Assembly: GCA_018725205.1 (NCBI GenBank)
Contig: QLUB01000064.1
Coordinates: forward strand, 1-11,173
Length of the DNA stretch: 11,173 nucleotides
DNA from: a candidate division NPL-UPA2 bacterium
GTDB taxonomy: Bacteria > Bacillota > UBA994
Direction of reading: 5' to 3'
The position numbers were made by a program, and so were the translations under genes. Below are positions 5,760 through 11,173 of this stretch, one piece after another; position 1 is the first letter of the stretch; the number at the start of each line of letters is the position of its first letter. The notes beneath the pieces are model-generated. The model searched no databases. It saw only the letters and a list, made by a program, of their open reading frames with translations, and was not told the origin of the DNA.

Positions 5760-8700
5760 GCGAGCACGGCACAGGCGCAGCGTCGCTGGCGACGGCCATG
5801 ATGTAGGCCGCAAGCGTGTCAAGTGAAGTGAGGCAGGGCACGTTGTACTCTGCAGCCATGCGCCTGATCCTAAACCCGTCGCGATAGGCGCGCTTCCCCG
5901 CCGTGGGCGTATTGACGATAAGCTGGATGCTGCGGGCCTTGATCATGTCTAGGACATTTGGGTGCCCTTCATCAACCTTATGGAGCTGCTCTACTTCCAG
6001 ACCGGTTTGCTTGAGGTGCATGGCTGTCCCCGGAGTTGCGACTAGACGAAAGCCTAGGTCAACGAGCTCTCTGGCTAGCTTTGTCCCTTCGTCTTTATCG
6101 CGGTCGGCAAGCGATACGAGTACTTTCCCGGGCGATGCAGGAAGCTTAAACGCTCCCTGCATCGCTTTGCGCATAGCCGCAGGCAGGGTAGGCGCAAGGC
6201 CAATTGCTTCACCGGTGGATTTCATCTCCGGTGACAGGCTGGTTTCCACGCCAGTCAGCTTGTGAAAGGAGAAGACAGGCATTTTCACAGCGTAAAAGGT
6301 ATGGGCATGCAGGAGCCCCGGCTGCAAACCGATCTCCCTAATGGTCTTGCCTAGCATTACGGCGATGGCATGCTTGATTAGGGGCACGTCCGTAACCTTG
6401 CTGATAAAAGGTACAGTGCGGGAAGCGCGAGGGTTTACCTCGAGCACATAGAGGCGGCCGGCATAGAGGACAAACTGCACATTCATCAGGCCGCGAATGC
6501 CTATTCTTGTGGCCATGCGGCGGCAGTACTCTACCAGCAGTTGTTCTGTCGCCGTGTCTAGTGAGGTGGCCGGGTAGACGGCGATGCTGTCGCCGGAGTG
6601 CACGCCAGCACGCTCAACATGCTGCATAATGCCGGGGATGAACACATCCTGTCCGTCCGACAGTACATCTACTTCGAACTCCAAGCCGGGAAGATACCTA
6701 TCGATGAGCACCGGATGATTGGGGGTAACCGTCGTCGCCTCAAGCAGCAGATGCTCTAGCTGTTCTTCGCTTTCGACTACAGCCATGGAACGCCCGCCCA
6801 GCACATACGACGGACGCAGCAGCACGGGCAAGCCGAGCGCGCCTACCGCCTGGCGTGCTTCTTCTATGGATAAAACGGTTAGCCCTTCCGGCCGCGGGAT
6901 GTCTAGTTCACGCAGGATAGCATCAAAGCAAGCCCGGTCTTCGCAAGCATGCATGGCCGAAGCTTCTGTACCAAGCAGCGTAAACCCTGCCTGCTCAATC
7001 GTTGCGGCTAAGTTTACGGCTGTCTGGCCGCCAAATTGCACGGCGACAGCGCTTGGGCGCTCCTGCTTTAGCACGGCCAGCACATCCTCAGCTGTCAGTG
7101 GTTCAAAATACAGTCGAGTGGAAGTGTCAAAGTCTGTGCTCACGGTTTCGGGGTTGTTGTTAATGATGATTGAGGCAGAGCCGCGGCTACGCAAGGCTTC
7201 GCTGGCGTGCACCGAGCAATAGTCAAATTCCACGCCTTGCCCGATGCGAATGGGACCGCTACCGATCACGGCCACTTTCTTCTCCGGTATGTCGCGAGCT
7301 TCGTTCTCTGTCTCGTAGGTAGAGTAGAAATAGGGCGTGCGTGCAACAAATTCTGCGGCGCACGTGTCCACCATTTTATAGACGGGCCGGATACCATAGC
7401 TATCGCGGAGAGCCATAATTTCGCTTGGCGAGCAAACTTTGAGCGCGGCGATGCGCTCATCGGTAAGCCCAAGACGCTTAGCGCTCCACAACAGCTCTGC
7501 GTCTAATGATGTATGGCGAATGGTCGCTTCTAACTCGACAATCTCCTGCAGTTTGTATAGCCAGAACTGGTCAATGCCAGTGGAAGCCTGAATCAGAGCG
7601 GGCGTAAACCCGCGTCGCAGGAGCTCAGCGATAACAAACATCCGTTCATCGTCGGCGTATTCCAGGATGGCCCACAATGTTTCGTCTGTGCACCTTGCCG
7701 GGAACTCCAGGCCATCGCGTTTAAGCTCGAGCGACCGCACTGCCTTAAGCAGCGCTGACGCGAAATTGCGTCCGATGGACATAACTTCGCCGGTTGCTTT
7801 CATTTGCGAGCCTAGGAGTTTGTTGGCGGAGGCGAACTTATCGAAGGGCCAGCGTGGTATCTTGACCACCACGTAGTCTAACGCCGGCTCAAAGCAGGCG
7901 GAGGTGCCGGTAATGGCATTCTGGATCTCGTCGAGATTAAAGCCCAGCGAAACTAGGGAAGCTACTTTGGCGATGGGGTAGCCGGTGGCTTTGGAGGCTA
8001 GCGCACTGGAACGGCTGACACGTGGGTTAACCTCAATTACGGCGTAGCGCAGGCTGGTGGGGTGCAGGGCTAACTGCACATTGCAGCCGCCGACAATGCC
8101 GAGGTGAGCGACGATGCGCAGGGCGGCGCTGCGGAGCATCTGCAGCTCTTGGTCGCTTAATGTCTGGCAAGGCGCGACCACGATGCTGTCCCCGGTGTGG
8201 ATGCCGACTGGGTCGAGGTTCTCCATATGGCAGACGGCAATGGCACATTGGGCGGCATCCCGGATCACCTCAAACTCGATTTCTTTCCAGCCGGAGATAG
8301 AGGCTTCGATTAACACTTGTCCCACCGGGCTATGGCACAGGCCCTGTTCGACAATAGCGCGCAATTCGTCGACGGAGTGGGCATGGCCCCCGCCTGTCCC
8401 GCCGAGCGTAAAGGCGGGTCTGACAATCACAGGGAAGCCAATCTCGCTTGCCGCAGCAAGAGCCTGCTCTAGGCTGTGAGCGACGCGGCTTACAGGGACC
8501 GGCTCGCCGATTTCTCCCATCGCCAGCTTAAACTCTTGGCGATCTTCGGCGCGTTCAATGGAAGCGAGTGGTGTGCCGAGGAACTCTACTCCGTACTTTG
8601 CCAGCACGCCGCTTAGGGCCAGTTCGCGCGCTAGGTTGAGTCCGAGTTGGCCCCCAAGTGTTGGGAGCAGGGCGTCGGGCCTTTCGCGTTCGATGATGGC

Positions 8701-8925
8701 GGTGAGGTAGGGGAGAGTGGGGGGGTCCATGTAGGTGACATCGGCAATCCCGCGGTCGGTCATGATCGTGGCCGGATTATTGTTAACGAGAATGACGCGA
8801 CAGTTAGCTTCACGCAGGGTGCGGCAGGCTTGTGTACCGGAATAGTCGAACTCCGCCGCTTGCCCGATAATGATCGGGCCCGAGCCAATTACCAGCACGC
8901 TGTTGATGTGAGGGTGCTTAGGCAA
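5716..8925 (-). CDS. carB: Carbamoyl-phosphate synthase large subunit
   Basis: Makes carbamoyl phosphate from bicarbonate, two ATP and ammonia supplied by CarA, for pyrimidine and arginine synthesis. It has 1069 residues, normal length. The start is TTG (8923-8925), supported by AGGGGG seven bases upstream and by the canonical N-terminus MPKHPHINSVLVIGSGP. First ATP-grasp half: IGQAAEFDYSGTQACRTLRE (20-39), NNNPATIMTD (48-57), VRPAFTLGGTGGG (168-180), MENLDPVGIHTGDSIVVAP (234-252), EVNPRVSRSSALASKATGYP (298-317). Oligomerisation region about 400-545. Second half: VIGSGPIRIGQGVEFDY (553-569), LRPSYVLGGRSM (703-714), VERAGVHSGDSIAVYP (770-785), EVNPRASRTVPFISK (829-843). The allosteric MGS-like domain (about 933-1050) has NTPTAGKRAYRDGFRIRR (1005-1022), where UMP is known to act in this family. 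It overlaps carA by eight bases. The last residues (FFPTSLVCATL) overlap the convergent gene and look poorly conserved. Confidence 0.98.
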   Translation of the reverse strand: MPKHPHINSVLVIGSGPIIIGQAAEFDYSGTQACRTLREANCRVILVNNNPATIMTDRGIADVTYMDPPTLPYLTAIIERERPDALLPTLGGQLGLNLARELALSGVLAKYGVEFLGTPLASIERAEDRQEFKLAMGEIGEPVPVSRVAHSLEQALAAASEIGFPVIVRPAFTLGGTGGGHAHSVDELRAIVEQGLCHSPVGQVLIEASISGWKEIEFEVIRDAAQCAIAVCHMENLDPVGIHTGDSIVVAPCQTLSDQELQMLRSAALRIVAHLGIVGGCNVQLALHPTSLRYAVIEVNPRVSRSSALASKATGYPIAKVASLVSLGFNLDEIQNAITGTSACFEPALDYVVVKIPRWPFDKFASANKLLGSQMKATGEVMSIGRNFASALLKAVRSLELKRDGLEFPARCTDETLWAILEYADDERMFVIAELLRRGFTPALIQASTGIDQFWLYKLQEIVELEATIRHTSLDAELLWSAKRLGLTDERIAALKVCSPSEIMALRDSYGIRPVYKMVDTCAAEFVARTPYFYSTYETENEARDIPEKKVAVIGSGPIRIGQGVEFDYCSVHASEALRSRGSASIIINNNPETVSTDFDTSTRLYFEPLTAEDVLAVLKQERPSAVAVQFGGQTAVNLAATIEQAGFTLLGTEASAMHACEDRACFDAILRELDIPRPEGLTVLSIEEARQAVGALGLPVLLRPSYVLGGRSMAVVESEEQLEHLLLEATTVTPNHPVLIDRYLPGLEFEVDVLSDGQDVFIPGIMQHVERAGVHSGDSIAVYPATSLDTATEQLLVEYCRRMATRIGIRGLMNVQFVLYAGRLYVLEVNPRASRTVPFISKVTDVPLIKHAIAVMLGKTIREIGLQPGLLHAHTFYAVKMPVFSFHKLTGVETSLSPEMKSTGEAIGLAPTLPAAMRKAMQGAFKLPASPGKVLVSLADRDKDEGTKLARELVDLGFRLVATPGTAMHLKQTGLEVEQLHKVDEGHPNVLDMIKARSIQLIVNTPTAGKRAYRDGFRIRRMAAEYNVPCLTSLDTLAAYIMAVASDAAPVPCSLNDFFPTSLVCATL

Positions 8926-10009
8926 GGTGTAGCCCCCTTTCTGTGGTCGCCATAGCCTTTAGCTTGCCGAAAAGATGTGCTGCTTCGCGTGGGCCGGGAG
9001 AGGACTCGGGGTGAAACTGAACCGCGAAGGCGGGGAGCGTCCGGTGGGCGATGCCTTCGACAGAATTGTCGTTCAGGTTGACATAAGTGACAGCAAACTG
9101 TGAGCCAGGGGTAGAGGATACTGCATACCCGTGATTCTGCGCGGTCATCACGGTCCGGCCGGTCGCGAGGTCCTTTACGGGATGGTTGCCGCCGCGGTGT
9201 CCGAACTTGAGCTTGTAGGTGTCACCGCCACAGGCGAGAGCGAGAATCTGCTGGCCTAGGCAAATGCCGAAGATGGGCACGTGGGTAAGCAGAGCTCTGG
9301 TTGTAGCTATGGCTTGCGAGCAATCCTTAGGGTCGCCCGGGCCGTTAGACAGAACTAGGGCATCGGGAGTTTGGGCTAGGATGTCGCGCGCCGAGCTTGT
9401 GCTCGGGACTACTGAGATGCGGGCGTCAAGTGCGGCTAGTGCGCGAATAATGCTTGCCTTGGCGCCAAAATCGACTAGTGTTACCCGCCAAGTGCCAGTT
9501 TCCTTGGCGCAATAAGGTGTCGGGGTGCTAGCTTGGACAGCTAAGTCGCGGCTACGGTGGAATGTACTGAGTTCACGTACGGCGTCTGCGACTGCCGTCT
9601 TATGGCTTACAAACTTGCCCGGCAAAGTACCCTGGGTACGCAGATGGCGCGTGAGTGCGCGTGTATCTACTCCGGCTAGGCCGGGTGTGCTATGCTCCCT
9701 TAGAAAACTATCAAGGTTTTGGGTTTGCGTCCAGTGCGTAGGCTTCCCGCATGCCTCCGCCACCACTAGCCCTGCGGCATGGATTTTTGCGCTCTCGGAA
9801 AAGTCCGGCGCCATACCGTAATTGCCGACTAGGGGGAAGGTCAGCACGATAAACTGCTCGGCGTAAGAAGGGTCGGTGAGGACTTCCTGGTAGCCGGTCA
9901 TGCTGGTGTTAAATACCGTCTCCCCTGTGACATCACGCCAATCGCCAAACGGAGTGCCAGGGAACATGCTGCCGTCCTGCAAAACGAGAAAACTTTCTTT
10001 TGTCTGCAT
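8918..10009 (-). CDS. carA: Carbamoyl-phosphate synthase small (glutaminase) subunit
   Basis: Class I glutamine amidotransferase that hydrolyses glutamine and channels ammonia to CarB. Two ATGs lie six bases apart (10013-10015 and 10007-10009). AAGGGAGGT ends only one base before the first, and GGAGG is seven bases before the second, so the second is preferred (363 residues); the first would add MN. The N-terminal CarA domain has VTGETVFNTSMTGYQEVLTD and GNYG. PGLAGVDTRALTRHLR sits in the linker. The amidotransferase domain has VDFGAKASIIRAL, LSNGPGDP, the nucleophile Cys250 in FGICLGQQILALA, and His333/Glu335 in QFHPESSPGP (numbered from 10009). All catalytic residues are present. First gene of carAB; its TAA overlaps the TTG start of carB. 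Expression is probably set by the PyrR-type leader just upstream. Confidence 0.97.
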   Translation of the reverse strand: MQTKESFLVLQDGSMFPGTPFGDWRDVTGETVFNTSMTGYQEVLTDPSYAEQFIVLTFPLVGNYGMAPDFSESAKIHAAGLVVAEACGKPTHWTQTQNLDSFLREHSTPGLAGVDTRALTRHLRTQGTLPGKFVSHKTAVADAVRELSTFHRSRDLAVQASTPTPYCAKETGTWRVTLVDFGAKASIIRALAALDARISVVPSTSSARDILAQTPDALVLSNGPGDPKDCSQAIATTRALLTHVPIFGICLGQQILALACGGDTYKLKFGHRGGNHPVKDLATGRTVMTAQNHGYAVSSTPGSQFAVTYVNLNDNSVEGIAHRTLPAFAVQFHPESSPGPREAAHLFGKLKAMATTERGLHLA

Positions 10010-10028
10010 ATTCATACCTCCCTTATAG

Positions 10029-10067
10029 AAAATACTACTCTCCTGCCAGGTGGCAAGAAAGTAGTAT
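10029..10067 (-). terminator. Attenuator terminator hairpin in the carA leader
   Basis: Read on the minus strand, AUACUACU-UUCU-UGCC pairs with GGCA-GGAG-AGUAGUAU over 16 continuous positions (two are G-U) around a four-base ACCU loop. It is followed at once by UUU and C, a short U tract. It ends about 20 bases before the carA start, the usual place for an intrinsic terminator used in attenuation. Confidence 0.75.
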
Positions 10068-10101
10068 GTGCAAGCACATCTACACCCCGGCTCACCCTTG
10101 C
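10053..10101 (-). promoter_or_regulatory. Candidate antiterminator in the carA leader
   Basis: An alternative fold excludes the terminator. GUAGAUGUGC (10074-10083) pairs with GCACAUACUAC (10061-10071) with one bulged A, and GCAAG (10097-10101) pairs outside it with CUUGC (10053-10057). This takes up the 5' arm of the terminator and also the 3' lower strand of the PyrR-binding hairpin, so the three structures compete as in known pyr attenuators. The pairing was found by eye, without energies. Confidence 0.5.
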
Positions 10102-10128
10102 TAGTCTCACTGGACCAAATTTAAAGGG
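10095..10128 (-). promoter_or_regulatory. PyrR-binding RNA hairpin (anti-antiterminator) upstream of carA
   Basis: On the minus strand, GGUCCAGUGAGACU (10103-10116) forms a four-base-pair stem closing a CAGUGA hexaloop, matching the CNGNGA loop of PyrR-binding sites (family consensus ARUCCNGNGAGGYU). A lower stem CCCUU/AAGGG (10124-10128 with 10095-10099) and the intervening CUUUAAAUUU also resemble known pyr binding loops. In this family, PyrR bound to UMP stabilises the hairpin and lets the terminator form, lowering carAB expression when pyrimidines are plentiful. pyrR itself is not in the window. Confidence 0.8.
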
Positions 10129-10153
10129 CAGTCAAATGAGTATTCTTTCATCG

Positions 10154-10182
10154 ATAATAGGCTACTGCAAGAGGAATGTCAA
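10154..10182 (-). promoter_or_regulatory. Near-consensus sigma-A promoter for carAB
   Basis: On the minus strand a perfect -35 TTGACA (10177-10182) and a -10 TATTAT (10154-10159) are separated by exactly 17 bases. The predicted start near 10147 gives a leader of about 140 bases that contains the PyrR hairpin, antiterminator and terminator in the expected order before carA. Confidence 0.85.
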
Positions 10183-10238
10183 CTAAATTTTTTAGGGTGT
10201 CGCAGAGGGGTGGGGAAGGTGATGAAGGCAGTGTCGGA

Positions 10239-10343
10239 GAAATTATCCACCGTGATCCCTTGATTGATCTGTTGCTACATAGCATCGCCCGCAGTTTATT
10301 GGGCAAAATCTTAGTGCATGAAGCGCCGGAAGGCGTGGTCAAT
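10239..10343 (+). pseudogene. Remnant of a 3-methyladenine DNA glycosylase (Mpg/AAG family)
   Basis: The translated stretch IIHRDPLIDLLLHSIARSLL followed by GKILVHEAPEGVV resembles the N-terminal segment of AAG-type base-excision glycosylases, where the pattern is RD..(L/V)AR.LLGK.LVHE.PEG. Only about 35 residues match. After EGVVNSI the similarity stops, and the frame ends at 10401-10403 without the ETEAY-type catalytic segment. The surrounding frame opens at 10176, but that ATG lies on the carAB -35 box and has no ribosome binding site. This is a truncated relic, unlikely to be active. The region 10183-10377 holds nothing else recognisable apart from the ribosome binding site of the next gene. 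Confidence 0.5.
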
Positions 10344-10377
10344 TCGATAGAACCACACCAAACAGGAGGGAGGACAT

Positions 10378-10899
10378 GTGACATTGGCGAGGAGGCTAGT
10401 TAGTTTAGCGTTCCTGCTGTTGTCCGCTATTTTGGCTGGCGGCTGCGGCGCAATTGGTGGCTTGCGCCACAACCGCGAGTTGCTCGCTTTTCTGCCTAGC
10501 GCGGCTGGCTTTGAGTGGAAGTACTCGGGTTTCTCTGGGTACGATCATCAGATGAAACTAGATGAGATAAAGCGACAAGTTGGAACCGCACGTTTTGTGA
10601 TTAGCGGCATGGTAGGGGACCCCTCGGGAGGGGAATCGCCGCGCGACCATTCGCTTCGCATTACATATACCGTAGCGAACGGCGTGTGGGTGCAAGAAAA
10701 GGTCGAGGAAGCAATGATGGATTCGGAGTTTGACCGGCTCGAAATCCTGCGTGGACCCATTCGAGCGGGGACCACTTGGACACAAGTACAGGTGGATCAG
10801 AAGGGTCGTCGGCGTACGCTAGACAGTACTATCGAAGAGGTTGCTCTGGATCCCGTACGGACACTCGTGGTGTATTACCGCGAGCGTGGGGAAGAGTAA
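10378..10899 (+). CDS. Small predicted lipoprotein of unknown function
   Basis: 173 residues from a GTG start (10378-10380), chosen because GGAGGGAGG at 10365-10373 is well placed and the adjacent ATG (10376-10378) meets a stop at once. Residues 1-23 form a lipoprotein signal: Arg5-Arg6, the hydrophobic core LVSLAFLLLSAIL, then AGG-Cys23, an acceptable but not perfect lipobox. The mature part is mostly beta-type and hydrophilic: LLAFLPSAAGFEWKYSGFSG near the start, ISGMVGDPSGGESPRDHSLR in the middle and a later GPIRAGTTWTQVQVDQKGRR. The FEWKYSGF...AGTTW pattern resembles small extracytoplasmic proteins of Bacillota that have no known function; I recognise no named family. It ends abruptly at VVYYRERGEE, 45 bases before the IS607 remnant, so the C-terminus may be lost. 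The gene is probably expressed from outside the carAB control region. Confidence 0.7.
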   Translation: MTLARRLVSLAFLLLSAILAGGCGAIGGLRHNRELLAFLPSAAGFEWKYSGFSGYDHQMKLDEIKRQVGTARFVISGMVGDPSGGESPRDHSLRITYTVANGVWVQEKVEEAMMDSEFDRLEILRGPIRAGTTWTQVQVDQKGRRRTLDSTIEEVALDPVRTLVVYYRERGEE

Positions 10900-10944
10900 C
10901 GATTAGTTGTTTAAATATATAGCCAACCATGATAAAATGATAAC

Positions 10945-11173
10945 ATGAAGAGTACGTATTCTCCACAGGAGTTTGGACAGTTTATTGCTAGGACGACAAA
11001 GGCCTTGCAGCGATGGGATCGGGAAGGCATTCTGCCGGCTAAGCGAACACCCACCAGACGGCGCTACTACACACACGACCTGTCAAGTCAGCGGCGTGCG
11101 GTCGAGCAGTTTCGATCATCCACTGCTTTTCGTCCCGGCTGCATGGTCTGCGCAAGTACAAGCAAAAAATAAC
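10945..11173 (+). pseudogene. IS607-family serine recombinase/transposase (TnpA) with two internal deletions; right edge cut
   Basis: The frame from ATG 10945 gives the MerR-like DNA-binding domain of IS607 TnpA: YSPQEFGQFIARTTKALQRW (5-24), then DREGILPAKRTPTRRRYYTHD (25-45, the last 21 residues before the break). An intact protein would go on to a linker and the catalytic RVSS serine motif. Here YYTHD is joined directly to LSSQRRAVEQF (46-56), which matches the catalytic-domain helix following that motif, so roughly 30 residues including the active serine are missing in frame. After VEQF the reading frame is wrong. The next frame (11109-11171) reads VSIIHCFSSRLHGLRKYKQKI, the family's C-terminal end. 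The second junction, near GTTTCGATC at 11109-11117, therefore removed most of the catalytic domain out of frame. Full-length members are about 200 residues; this one encodes 75. A tnpB partner, if any, lies outside the window. Confidence 0.75.

Noticed and set aside
7266..7472. Open frames antisense or out of frame inside carB, carA, gcvT and hisS
   Set aside because: They have no ribosome binding sites and no family-like sequence, and they overlap strongly conserved genes; they are frame shadows of GC-rich coding sequence.
10010..10015. First ATG as the carA start
   Set aside because: GGAGG lies only one base from it, too close for initiation; the second ATG has ideal spacing.
10066..10079. 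14-base inverted repeat (ATGTGC-AA-GCACAT class) as an independent operator
   Set aside because: It is fully explained as the core of the candidate antiterminator in the carA leader.
1..11173. Genome-wide reassignment of TAG/TAA as sense codons
   Set aside because: gcvH stops at TAG, and gcvT, hisS, carA, carB and the lipoprotein gene stop at TAA. The known families among these end at their usual lengths, so both codons work as terminators here.

Overview
The window looks like a chromosomal segment of a Bacillota (Firmicutes) bacterium, probably a clostridial or deep-branching lineage. The reasons are the split glycine-decarboxylase P-protein (GcvPA type), strong GGAGG ribosome binding sites, a PyrR-type attenuator in front of carAB, extended -10 promoters and an IS607-type element. 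This assignment is inferred from gene style, not from a phylogenetic marker. No CRISPR array, tRNA or rRNA was seen.

Left part (1-3230), minus strand: one operon reads lplA -> gcvT -> gcvH -> gcvPA and runs off the left edge. GcvPA/B decarboxylates glycine, GcvH carries the aminomethyl group on lipoyl-lysine, GcvT moves it to tetrahydrofolate, and LplA can attach the lipoyl cofactor to GcvH. The gcvPA frame is broken by one in-frame TAG at a conserved Gln position but is otherwise open to the window edge.

Middle (3230-5760), plus strand: a divergent promoter drives a histidyl-tRNA synthetase (hisS). A 57-base gap whose hairpin covers the next ribosome binding site follows. Then comes a gene for an exported protein resembling six-hairpin glycosidases, interrupted by one in-frame TAA.

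Right-centre (5716-10182), minus strand: carA and carB encode the two subunits of carbamoyl-phosphate synthase, for pyrimidine and arginine synthesis. Their start codons and stop codons overlap. The roughly 140-base leader holds a near-consensus promoter, a PyrR-binding hairpin, a candidate antiterminator and a 16-bp terminator hairpin. This is a complete UMP-responsive attenuation switch on paper.

Right end (10183-11173): a degraded region with a short remnant of a 3-methyladenine DNA glycosylase, a small lipoprotein gene that may have lost its C-terminus, and an IS607-family transposase gene. The transposase has lost its catalytic serine segment and, by a second out-of-frame deletion, most of the rest of its catalytic domain. 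I found no clearly new biological system. The most checkable points are the PyrR switch, the twice-deleted IS607 gene and the two isolated nonsense codons in otherwise intact genes.
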